From contig CAADGV010000033.1 of NCBI GenBank assembly GCA_900696645.1, forward strand, positions 62,001 through 126,000: a stretch of 64,000 bases of DNA. The letters are read 5' to 3'. Source of the stretch: an uncultured Chlorobiota bacterium. GTDB lineage: Bacteria > Bacteroidota > Ignavibacteria > UBA10030 > UBA6906. Of the stretch, positions 43,184 to 50,872 are shown one piece after another. The translations under genes were made by a program, and so were the position numbers. Below the pieces are notes generated by a model. The model was given only the letters and a program-made list of their open reading frames with translations, was not told where the DNA came from and did not search any database. How positions within the stretch are numbered: the stretch's first letter is position 1; every line of letters starts with the position of its first letter.

Positions 43184-45127
43184 ATGAGCGTGCACGTATT
43201 TGTTGCGATGCCCTTCGGAGTGAAGGAGGGCATTGATTTCAACAAAGTCTACTCCGACCTGATCAAGCCTGCGCTTGAATCTGCGGGCTTTGATGTGTTC
43301 CGCGCAGACGAAGAAATCCGTGGCGGGAATATCCGGACGGATATGTTTCAGGAACTTCTGCTTGCCGATCTTGTCGTCGCCGATCTTTCCATCGACAATC
43401 CCAACGTGTGGTACGAGTTGGGTGTACGTCATGCGCTTCGATCTCGCGGTGTCATTCAAATTCAATCCGGCCGAACCTACACGCCGTTCGACATCTATAC
43501 AGATCGTTCGCTACGATACCATCTCAACGATGGTGTGCCCGATCCTGAGTTTCTTGAAGCGGATCGTGCAGCGATAGCGGCGATGGCGAAAGAGACGATT
43601 GAGTCATGGCGCGGGCGGAAGATCAGCCCGGTCTATCAAAATCTTCGTTATCTCAAGGAACCGGACTGGAAGTCGCTACGCGTCGAGGAAGCAAACGAAT
43701 TCTGGGAAGCGTTTGAGGGGTGGGAGAAGAGAATCAAAATTGCGATGAAGAAACAACGGCCCGGCGATATTGTCACGCTGGCTGATGAAGCCCCGTCACG
43801 CATTTTGCATCTCGAAGCATATCGTTCTGCGGGTAATGCGCTTCTCAAGCTGGGCAGATTTTCGTTTGCTATTGAACAAATTGAACGGGCGCTTGAAATC
43901 GAACCTGCCGACAAAGAAAGTCTCAGGAAGAAAGGAGTACTTCTTGGCAGACTGGGGCGGCACGAAGAGGCAAGTGTGCTTTTGGAAGAATTGCTCAAGA
44001 GTGCTCCTGACGATGCAGAGACCGAGGCGCTGCTCGGAAGAGTGAAGAAGGATCAATGGGTGAAAACGTGGCGCGCTGAAGGGAAGAGTCCCGAAGCAAT
44101 GAAAGAGGATGCGGCATATGAGGATGGATTGCTGCGTCAGTCGATAGCGCAATACAGGGAAGCGTTCATGAATGATCCGGGTAACTATTTCCCCGGCATC
44201 AATGCCTTGACGCTCTCGCATCTTCTTCACCATCTTGTCGGTGGTGATGAGGATGACCTTGCTCGACAGACACTTGAGGGGGGAGTTCGCTGGGCGGTAC
44301 AGTCGGTACTTGCAAAAGAAAAACCTGAATCGCCCGACTACTGGGCACGTGTCACGATTGGCGATCTTGAGTTGCTGCAAGGCGATGCGGACAAGATTGT
44401 CAGGGCGTACAAGAATGCCGTCTCAGTGGCAGAAAAAGACTGGTTTGCGCTCGATTCATCCCGCCAGCAACTCGTCCTGCTTCATCAATTGGGCTTCCGT
44501 CCGGCGGAAGTTGAAGCCGCACTTTCCGTTTTCTCACGGGCGTTGAACAAGCTCAATCCGCCGTGGAGCCCGCGCAATGTCTTTCTCTTTTCCGGGCACA
44601 TGGTTGATGCGCCCGATCGGCCCGTTCCCCGGTTTCCGCCAAGCAAGGAGGATTCAGTTGCCGCTGCGATTTCAGCAACACTTGAAGAGCTGAATGCTGG
44701 ACCCGAGGATTTGGCAATTTGCAGCGGCGCTTGTGGCGGTGACCTTCTGTTCGATGAGGCATGTTTGGCGCGAGGTTCCCGGCTTGAAATGCGGCTTCCA
44801 TTTGGCGAACCGGAATTTCTCCAACGCTCGGTGAGCTTTGCCGGTGAAGAGTGGAGCAAGAAATTCTTTGAAGTGAAAGCTCACCCCAATACCAATGTCC
44901 TGTTCATGCAAGAAGAACTCGGTCCGACTGCCAAAAACCAAAACCCGTTTGCGCGGAACAATGTCTGGCAGTTGAACACGGCACTTTCGCATGGCCCTGA
45001 ACGACTGACCTGCATTTGTTTGTGGGATGGAAAGGGAGGAGACGGCCCGGGCGGGACCCAACATATGATTCAGGAAGCAGAGAAACGGTCCGGAAGAATC
45101 CGGATTCTGGATATCAACACACTCTAA
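43184..45127 (+). CDS. Deoxyribosyltransferase-like / TRAFs-binding TPR / SLOG-like three-domain protein
   Basis: A 647-residue protein. Residues 1-150 resemble the nucleoside 2-deoxyribosyltransferase/DRHyd fold (HVFVAMPFG, FRADEEIRGGNIRTD, ADLSIDNPNVWYELGVRHAL), with the Glu of YELG as probable catalytic residue. Residues about 185-465 are TPR-like and match the region called TRAFs-binding in animal ASK1 kinases (GNALLKLGRFSFAIEQI, EALLGRVKKDQWVKTW, NYFPGINALTLSHLL). Residues about 475-647 look like a SLOG-type Rossmann domain (LAICSGACGGDLLFDEACLA). Known bacterial relatives are predicted immune proteins. Gap of 18 bp from the CHAP gene and 8 bp to the patatin gene. Confidence 0.8.
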   Translation: MSVHVFVAMPFGVKEGIDFNKVYSDLIKPALESAGFDVFRADEEIRGGNIRTDMFQELLLADLVVADLSIDNPNVWYELGVRHALRSRGVIQIQSGRTYTPFDIYTDRSLRYHLNDGVPDPEFLEADRAAIAAMAKETIESWRGRKISPVYQNLRYLKEPDWKSLRVEEANEFWEAFEGWEKRIKIAMKKQRPGDIVTLADEAPSRILHLEAYRSAGNALLKLGRFSFAIEQIERALEIEPADKESLRKKGVLLGRLGRHEEASVLLEELLKSAPDDAETEALLGRVKKDQWVKTWRAEGKSPEAMKEDAAYEDGLLRQSIAQYREAFMNDPGNYFPGINALTLSHLLHHLVGGDEDDLARQTLEGGVRWAVQSVLAKEKPESPDYWARVTIGDLELLQGDADKIVRAYKNAVSVAEKDWFALDSSRQQLVLLHQLGFRPAEVEAALSVFSRALNKLNPPWSPRNVFLFSGHMVDAPDRPVPRFPPSKEDSVAAAISATLEELNAGPEDLAICSGACGGDLLFDEACLARGSRLEMRLPFGEPEFLQRSVSFAGEEWSKKFFEVKAHPNTNVLFMQEELGPTAKNQNPFARNNVWQLNTALSHGPERLTCICLWDGKGGDGPGGTQHMIQEAEKRSGRIRILDINTL

Positions 45128-45135
45128 GAAATATC

Positions 45136-46260
45136 ATGACAGTACAAGAACGGATCGCTGTCCCCGGCCCGAAGAAGATTCTCGCATTGGACGGCGGAGG
45201 AATCAGAGGAATTCTCACAATTGAAATCCTTGCTGCAATCGAAAAGACACTGCGGGAACACGTCAACAAGAAAGACATGGTTCTCGCCGACTATTTTGAT
45301 TTTGTGGCGGGCACAAGTACAGGCGCCATCATTTCCACATGCATCTCATTGGGCATGCCGGTTGATGCAATACGCAAATTCTATACTGACAGCGGCGCGG
45401 AGATGTTTGACAAAGCATTCTTCCTCAAACTTCTTCATCACAAATACAGCGACGAGAAGCTGAAGGGGAAACTTCAGGAAGTGATTGGAAAGAACACGAC
45501 CCTGGGCTCGGACAAGCTGAAAACATTGCTTCTGCTTGTGATGCGCAACGCAACAACGGATTCCCCGTGGCTCGTGACGAATAATCCGGCTGCAAAGTAC
45601 AATCGACCGGAACGGCGCCAAAACCCCGGTGATTGCAATCTTGATATCCCTCTCTGGCAACTCGTTCGTGCAAGTACTGCTGCCCCGGTATTCTTTCCGC
45701 CGGAAGAAGTTCAGTTTGGAAAGAAGAAGTTCATCTTTGTTGACGGGGGGATCACGACGTACAACAACCCGGCGTTTGCTGCATTCCTCACCGCTACGGT
45801 TGAGCCGTACAACGTGAACTGGAAGACCGGTGAGCAGGAGATGCTCGTCGTCTCCGTCGGAACGGGCGTATCACCTGATGCGAATGAGAATCTAGATGCA
45901 TCCAATATGAACCTCGTGTACAATGCGAGCCGCATACCTTCCGCTTTAATGCTCGCCGCTTCCAATGAACAGGATTTCTTGTGCCGGACGTTTGGCCGTT
46001 GTGTTTCCGGTTTGCCGATTGATCGTGAGGTCGGGGACATGATTGACAAGCGGGGTCCAGTTCAGCCAAAACTCTTCACGTACATGCGATTCAATGCCGA
46101 GCTCTCAAGGCAAGGATTGAATGACTTGGGTCTTTCCGACATCAATCCCAAAGATGTACAGAAGATGGACTCGGTTGAACACATCAATAAGCTTCAACGC
46201 GTGGGAAGGGCGGTTGGGGCAAGATATGTTACAGCAGACTGTTTCTCAGGGTTCCGGTGA
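45136..46260 (+). CDS. Patatin-like phospholipase
   Basis: A 374-residue lipase related to CapV-type effectors. LALDGGGIRGIL forms the oxyanion loop (residues 17-28), FVAGTSTGAII holds the nucleophile Ser61, and FIFVDGGITTYNNP holds the catalytic Asp203. Such enzymes break membrane phospholipids when a conflict system is triggered. No nucleotidyltransferase of the CBASS type lies beside it, so activation must come from another route. ATG 45136 is 8 bp after the previous stop; last gene of the operon. Confidence 0.9.
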   Translation: MTVQERIAVPGPKKILALDGGGIRGILTIEILAAIEKTLREHVNKKDMVLADYFDFVAGTSTGAIISTCISLGMPVDAIRKFYTDSGAEMFDKAFFLKLLHHKYSDEKLKGKLQEVIGKNTTLGSDKLKTLLLLVMRNATTDSPWLVTNNPAAKYNRPERRQNPGDCNLDIPLWQLVRASTAAPVFFPPEEVQFGKKKFIFVDGGITTYNNPAFAAFLTATVEPYNVNWKTGEQEMLVVSVGTGVSPDANENLDASNMNLVYNASRIPSALMLAASNEQDFLCRTFGRCVSGLPIDREVGDMIDKRGPVQPKLFTYMRFNAELSRQGLNDLGLSDINPKDVQKMDSVEHINKLQRVGRAVGARYVTADCFSGFR

Positions 46261-46278
46261 CGCCTCATTTCCTGGTTG

Positions 46279-46647
46279 TTAGCGGCTGATTCTGAACGAT
46301 CCAAAATCAATCAAGGAGTTGCTTACAAACTGGCCATCAAACCGTATTGCACCCGAGGGCCGTTGGATATTGATTGATATCGTTCGGTTGTTGAAGGACC
46401 CTGTAAGGCTGGAGACAATTGAATTCAACGTCTCAGTGCCAGCAAAAACTCCTGTGTTCACATTGATATTTGCCGAGTCGGCGTTGAAATCAAAAGTGTG
46501 ATTCGGGTCGGCAACATTCGTCCAGGAAGCACCGTTGATGGGTGGAATGAAGGTCAGGTCGGCGGGGGCGGGATCTGTGGTGGAGCAACTCGCCAATATG
46601 ACGATAGAGCCGACAAAGAAAACTAACATGTAATTCAACGTTCTCAT
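46279..46647 (-). CDS. Small unknown lipoprotein
   Basis: A 122-residue protein with a lipoprotein signal (LVFFVGSIVILASCS; lipidated Cys near residue 21). The mature part is beta-rich and polar with FIPPINGASWTNV, and its end repeats ISI/IRF strands. No family recognised. ATG 46647 has GAGGT upstream. It converges on the patatin gene and is the last of three minus-strand genes. Confidence 0.65.
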   Translation of the reverse strand: MRTLNYMLVFFVGSIVILASCSTTDPAPADLTFIPPINGASWTNVADPNHTFDFNADSANINVNTGVFAGTETLNSIVSSLTGSFNNRTISINIQRPSGAIRFDGQFVSNSLIDFGSFRISR

Positions 46648-46682
46648 ATCGACCTCATAATTGTGGCGAAAGGCGTTGTTTT

Positions 46683-47693
46683 TCACGGCTTGAGTTTTGC
46701 AAGCAGGGCGTTAGTGATAGCATCAAGTTGTTGAAGTTTTGTATTCAAAGCCTCGACACGCTTTGGCGTTGTTTGCTTGATTTCTGCCCGTATCCGTTCG
46801 ACTTCATCCTTGTCGGCAATCCTCTTGTTGTTGATATCCATGACTTTGACGAACATCTCGTTGAACACGAACACATCATTGCTGTGTATATCCTTCAGGG
46901 CGAATCGTAAAATTCCCTCGGTTTCTCGCGTAAGTTCCGGATTGTGCCAGACCGCATCCACGTCCTGGATAATAGCGCTTTGATTGATTGTCAGGCTATC
47001 GTGTATCTGATTGTACGCTATCACCGTGACTCCGAGCTCTTCTTCGACGCGTTTGTTCCCGTACGCGAGTTCGGGCAAATAGCTGCACAAAGTGTTGAGT
47101 TTTTGTGCCCGAACGAAGAACTCCCTCAACATTCTTGATATATGGAGGAAAGATTTCCGCTTTTCATCACCGCGATCCGGCTGATTTGATACGCTGGCTA
47201 TGGAAGTCACAAGTTCTTCCATTTTTCTTTCTCGGCTGCTTGCATCGTTCACAAGTCCCCGAGTCATGCGGACACTCCACACCTTGATGGAATTGTCGAA
47301 GTTCTGAAACGTGACGGCAATCCGGTATTCTCCACTGCTTGTATCATCGTAGACCTCACCGAACACAACTGTGTTAGCGTCGTATGCTTTCAGCGTATCC
47401 AAGGTTGTTTGTGAGATGCCATCAAGCCGTTGTACGGCTTTTTCGTTGTCCTTGTGAGAGATAAGCCGGGCAAAATTGCGGCGCTCAAGAACCGTGCAGA
47501 ATCCCTTTTGTGCAAGCTTTTCCTCAAACTCATTTGTAAAACGTTGGGTGATAAGATTGCGCAATCCGTTTCGCGTTGTGAAGTCCCAGACATAGCATCG
47601 AATGGAGTCGGGCGGGATGGCGCCAGCCGTAGAAACGACAAGAGAGAGAAGTATGATGAGGTAAGACTTGCGAATCGTTCTTACTGGAGGCAT
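46683..47693 (-). CDS. Secreted CsgG/FlgO-like protein, tentative
   Basis: A 336-residue protein with a signal peptide (residues 1-25, SYLIILLSLVVSTAGA). Residues 30-150 have the order FTNEFEEKLAQKGFCTVLER, then TVVFGEVYDD, and a beta segment, which resembles the N-terminal domain of CsgG- and FlgO-like envelope proteins. Residues 170-336 are helical, with a coiled-coil-like end (KRVEALNTKLQQLDAIT). Its start overlaps the preceding gene by 13 bp. The assignment is weak; the envelope location is secure. Confidence 0.55.
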   Translation of the reverse strand: MPPVRTIRKSYLIILLSLVVSTAGAIPPDSIRCYVWDFTTRNGLRNLITQRFTNEFEEKLAQKGFCTVLERRNFARLISHKDNEKAVQRLDGISQTTLDTLKAYDANTVVFGEVYDDTSSGEYRIAVTFQNFDNSIKVWSVRMTRGLVNDASSRERKMEELVTSIASVSNQPDRGDEKRKSFLHISRMLREFFVRAQKLNTLCSYLPELAYGNKRVEEELGVTVIAYNQIHDSLTINQSAIIQDVDAVWHNPELTRETEGILRFALKDIHSNDVFVFNEMFVKVMDINNKRIADKDEVERIRAEIKQTTPKRVEALNTKLQQLDAITNALLAKLKP

Positions 47694-48250
47694 GGTCGAA
47701 TGCTTTTGTCGCTATCTACTTGAACAGATGTCGTACAAGTTCTGAATTGGCTTTTCAGTACGACCTTCTGGCCGCTTGCCCGTTCTTCCATTCGAAGCAC
47801 GACAAACGTCAGCCCTTCTTCGACGACGTCAGCCGGTTTTCCATCAACCGTTATGTCGGCGTTTGTCAGGTCGGACGGAATATGAAGAGTTATTCGATGA
47901 TGCTTTTTTGGGATGGTATCCTTTTGAAGAGCCTCGGAAGTCTTCTCCTCCTTCGGTTGTGAATGGTCGGCATCTCCAAGGGCAGGTTTCTCTTGTTCAA
48001 TGTGAGCAACCTCGGGATTGCGTGTGTGCTGCCAGAACCCAAGCGCGATAACAAGGAGGGCAATCACGAAACCGAAGTTGACGGCGCGTTTTGTTAATTC
48101 GGCAGCTGCCTTCTTGGACAATTGGGGCAGGATTCCTGTCTTGAGAAGTACGGTGAGAATTCCGAAGAACAGCATAATTGCGAAGCCAATCAGCACAAGC
48201 GGATGCTGAAGGAAGGGAGCGACATCCTTGAATGGCTGCAGGAATTCCAC
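47681..48250 (-). CDS. Two-helix membrane protein with PEGA-like C-terminal domain
   Basis: A 189-residue protein: two hydrophobic helices (about residues 16-38 and 54-71), a charged linker with EQEKPALGDADHSQPKEEK, and a beta-rich end with HRITLHIPSDLTNADITVDG that looks PEGA-like. I chose GTG 48250, which has AAGGA upstream; the open frame continues further but would read through a tRNA gene. It leads a three-gene minus-strand unit of envelope proteins. Confidence 0.6.
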   Translation of the reverse strand: MEFLQPFKDVAPFLQHPLVLIGFAIMLFFGILTVLLKTGILPQLSKKAAAELTKRAVNFGFVIALLVIALGFWQHTRNPEVAHIEQEKPALGDADHSQPKEEKTSEALQKDTIPKKHHRITLHIPSDLTNADITVDGKPADVVEEGLTFVVLRMEERASGQKVVLKSQFRTCTTSVQVDSDKSIRPCLQ

Positions 48251-48383
48251 GTTTGGCTTTCCTTGTTCGGTTGTCGTAAAAGGACTTTCAGAGAACAGAT
48301 TGCAGTAGAATAACCTAAGTTCGGTAACAAAAAGCAAGGAGGCAGGAAGGTACGCATTGAGGAACAAGAACCTCCAAAAGACG

Positions 48384-48405
48384 AAAAGGGACTCATCCGA
48401 GTCCC
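48384..48405 (-). terminator. Terminator after tRNA-Pro
   Basis: GGGACTC, a 4-nt loop and GAGTCCC form a perfect 7-bp stem (48388-48405); on the minus strand four T follow (48387-48384). It lies 10 bp beyond the tRNA 3' end. Confidence 0.7.
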
Positions 48406-48414
48406 TCTTTGCTG

Positions 48415-48488
48415 TCGGGGCGGGGGGATTTGAACCCCCGGCCTCTTGGTCCCGAACCAAGCGCGCTACCGGGCTGCGCTACGCCCCG
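48415..48488 (-). tRNA. tRNA-Pro (anticodon CGG)
   Basis: On the minus strand a full cloverleaf is seen: acceptor arms CGGGGCG and CGCCCCG with discriminator A, D-stem GCGC/GCGC, anticodon stem CTTGG/CCAAG around loop TTCGGGA, and T-arm GGGGG-TTCAAAT-CCCCC. The anticodon CGG reads CCG. The CCA end is not encoded. Upstream of argD's 3' end; a terminator follows it. Confidence 0.95.
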
Positions 48489-48527
48489 ATTTTTCTTCAT
48501 TAAAGTTACTGATAATTCGAATCCGAA

Positions 48528-49715
48528 TCAACGGGAAAGTTTCCCGCCGGAAATAGCCTCTCGGAGGGATTTGCAGAGATGATCAATATGACTTTTCTCG
48601 ACAATGAGCGGAGGCAAAAAACGCAGCACATTTCCATGCGTGCAATTGATGATGATACGCCGTTCCAGCATTGCATCAACAATTGATTTACCCGGGAAGG
48701 AAAGCTCCATTCCCTCCATCAATCCTTTTCCGCGAACCTGCTTGATTGCATCGGGCATTTCGGATTGCAGCATATTCAATTGTTGAATGAAATATGAACC
48801 TGTGTCCGCTGCGTTCTTCATTAATCCGTTCTCAACAACTTCCTGTAGCACAACTTTTCCGGCTGCGCATGCGACCGGATTGCCGCCGAAGGTCGTGCCA
48901 TGATTACCGGGCTTCAGCACGTCCATCAACTGTTCGCTGACGAGAATTGCGCCTAACGGCAGTCCGCCTCCGAGTGGCTTGGCAAGCGTAACGATGTCCG
49001 GCTTCAAATCATAGTGGTCGGCAGCGAGGAATTTCCCTGTCCTCCCTATGCCGGATTGTACTTCATCAGCAATAATGAGAAAACCGAATCTCTCCTTAAG
49101 TTCGTTCAGTCCTCCAGCAAACTCACGGCTCAGCTCGTTTATTCCGCCCTCTCCTTGAATGATTTCGAGAAATACGGCAGCCGTCTTCTCGGAAATCAAG
49201 GCGCTCAGTTGATCTGCATCGTTGAAGGGAATGTTGGCACATCCTCCAAGAAACGGTCCGAATCCTTCGCGGTAGTCCGCATTCGTCATCATCGAGAGCG
49301 CCCCCATCGTCCGCCCGTGGAAGCTCTCTTGCATCGTCACGATTTGTGAACGTCCGTTGGCGTTGCCCCACTTGCGCGCCAGCTTCAATGCTCCTTCGCA
49401 TGCCTCAGCACCGCTGTTACAAAAGAAGACGCCGCTGTATCCGGTTATGCTTCTCAGTCTTTCAGCAAGTTCAATTTGTGGTTCTTGAAGGAAATAGTTC
49501 GAAATGTGAATGTACTCTTCCACTTGCTGCCGGATAGCCGTGATCACGCCTTCGTGTCCGTAGCCGAGGGCATTAACGGCGACTCCGCCGAGGAAATCGA
49601 GATAGGCGTTGCCGTCCTTGTCGAAGAGGTACATCCCTTCTCCTCTGACAATCTCGATGGGAAAGCGTTTGTACGTATGAAGAAAAGCGGCTTGGTCGCG
49701 TTCGGACAGCGTCAT
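48528..49715 (-). CDS. argD: Acetylornithine aminotransferase
   Basis: A 395-residue class III PLP aminotransferase, the fourth step of arginine synthesis. [55 protein letters not shown] and [17 protein letters not shown] (PLP lysine) are diagnostic; [12 protein letters not shown] closes the fold. It is transcribed away from argC across a shared operator/promoter. Confidence 0.94.
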   Translation of the reverse strand: MTLSERDQAAFLHTYKRFPIEIVRGEGMYLFDKDGNAYLDFLGGVAVNALGYGHEGVITAIRQQVEEYIHISNYFLQEPQIELAERLRSITGYSGVFFCNSGAEACEGALKLARKWGNANGRSQIVTMQESFHGRTMGALSMMTNADYREGFGPFLGGCANIPFNDADQLSALISEKTAAVFLEIIQGEGGINELSREFAGGLNELKERFGFLIIADEVQSGIGRTGKFLAADHYDLKPDIVTLAKPLGGGLPLGAILVSEQLMDVLKPGNHGTTFGGNPVACAAGKVVLQEVVENGLMKNAADTGSYFIQQLNMLQSEMPDAIKQVRGKGLMEGMELSFPGKSIVDAMLERRIIINCTHGNVLRFLPPLIVEKSHIDHLCKSLREAISGGKLSR

Positions 49716-49746
49716 GGGGTCCCCAAAAAATCATTAAAGAAAATAC

Positions 49747-49782
49747 TTGCATAATTATACGAGAAAATGTATAATCATGCAA
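49747..49782. promoter_or_regulatory. Palindromic divergent promoter and double ARG box between argD and argC
   Basis: A 36-bp near-palindrome. On the plus strand TTGCAT (49747-49752), 17 bp, TATAAT (49770-49775). On the minus strand TTGCAT (49782-49777), 17 bp, TATAAT (49759-49754). Two ARG-box-like sites, TGCATAATTATACG (49748-49761) and TGTATAATCATGCA (49768-49781), have centres 20 bp apart, about the spacing at which an ArgR hexamer binds paired boxes. ArgR bound here would block both promoters at once. Confidence 0.75.
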
Positions 49783-49834
49783 TTCGTTTCCGGCCTCCCG
49801 TGCGGACGAAATAGAAGAGGTACTTATACAGGAA

Positions 49835-50872
49835 GTGAAACGTTCATTGATACGCGTCGGCGTTGTCGGAGCATCAGGATATTCCGGCCTCGAATTGCTC
49901 AAGCTCTTGCTCGGGCATCCCAAAGTACAGATTGTCGGCCTGTTCGGCAACTCCTCTGCAGGGAAGAAAATTGACGAGGTTCATCCCTCTCTCCGCAACG
50001 TTTTTTCGCTCGACGTTCAGGAATTCGCCGCAGCGGCGCTGCGCGGCATCGATGTATTGTTTGTCGCGCTTCCATCCGGTCAGGCGATGCCGGTTGTGCC
50101 CGAGGCTCTTGCGGTGGGTACGAGAGTGATAGATTTGGGCGGCGACTTCAGGCTTTCCGATTCTGCCATCTACCAACAATACTACGGGCACGAACACACG
50201 GCTGCAGAATATCTTCCACAGGCGGTGTACGGTTTGACGGAATGGAATTGCACCGCAATTAAGAATGCCCGTCTCGTCGCAAACCCCGGCTGTTACCCCA
50301 CAAGCATTCTACTGGCACTGTTACCTCTTGTGAAAGCAGAACTTCTCAACGTCTCATCGGTTGCCATCACATCGTACAGCGGCACGTCGGGAGCGGGGAA
50401 GTTGGTGGCGGAGAAGATGATGTTCTTTGAAGTGAACGAAAGTGTTCGTGCGTACAAAGTCGGCTCGCACCAGCATATTCCTGAAATTGGACAATATCTC
50501 AAAACTTTTGGCGGGGTTGATGTTTCGTTTTCGTTTGTGCCGCATTTACTTCCGGTAAGCCGCGGCATATACACGACGATCCATGCGCCGTTGAAAAATG
50601 GAGTCGGCGAGAGAGAAGTTGCTACAACGTTTCAGTCGAGCTATGCGTCATCCCGATTTGTGAGAATGGTTGCCCCCGACGTTCCTGAAATGAAGAATGT
50701 CGAGCATACGAATTTCTGTGACATCGGTTTCTCGGTTGAAGGCAATCGCCTCGTTCTTCTTTCAACGATCGACAATCTCGGCAAAGGGGCGGCGGGACAA
50801 GCCGTTCAGAATATGAATGTCATGTTTGATCTTCCACAGTCAGAAGGATTGATGCCATGCTACCAGCGTTAG
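49835..50872 (+). CDS. argC: N-acetyl-gamma-glutamyl-phosphate reductase
   Basis: A 345-residue NADPH-dependent enzyme, the third step of arginine synthesis. RVGVVGASGYSGLELLKLL (Rossmann), DVLFVALPSGQAMPVV and VANPGCYPTSILLALLPL with the catalytic cysteine are diagnostic. GTG start with AGGA upstream. First gene of argCJBRGH; overlaps argJ by 16 bp. Confidence 0.95.
   Translation: MKRSLIRVGVVGASGYSGLELLKLLLGHPKVQIVGLFGNSSAGKKIDEVHPSLRNVFSLDVQEFAAAALRGIDVLFVALPSGQAMPVVPEALAVGTRVIDLGGDFRLSDSAIYQQYYGHEHTAAEYLPQAVYGLTEWNCTAIKNARLVANPGCYPTSILLALLPLVKAELLNVSSVAITSYSGTSGAGKLVAEKMMFFEVNESVRAYKVGSHQHIPEIGQYLKTFGGVDVSFSFVPHLLPVSRGIYTTIHAPLKNGVGEREVATTFQSSYASSRFVRMVAPDVPEMKNVEHTNFCDIGFSVEGNRLVLLSTIDNLGKGAAGQAVQNMNVMFDLPQSEGLMPCYQR

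Noticed and set aside
45136-46260. CBASS system around the patatin gene
   Set aside because: No CD-NTase (cyclic oligonucleotide synthase) and no Cap2/Cap3 genes are in the window.
48251-48460. N-terminal extension of the PEGA-like membrane protein
   Set aside because: The frame would read through the tRNA-Pro gene and its terminator; a GTG with a ribosome-binding site lies after both.
36234-48488. Prophage or integrative element
   Set aside because: No integrase, capsid, portal, terminase or transposase is seen; the CHAP enzyme alone is not enough.
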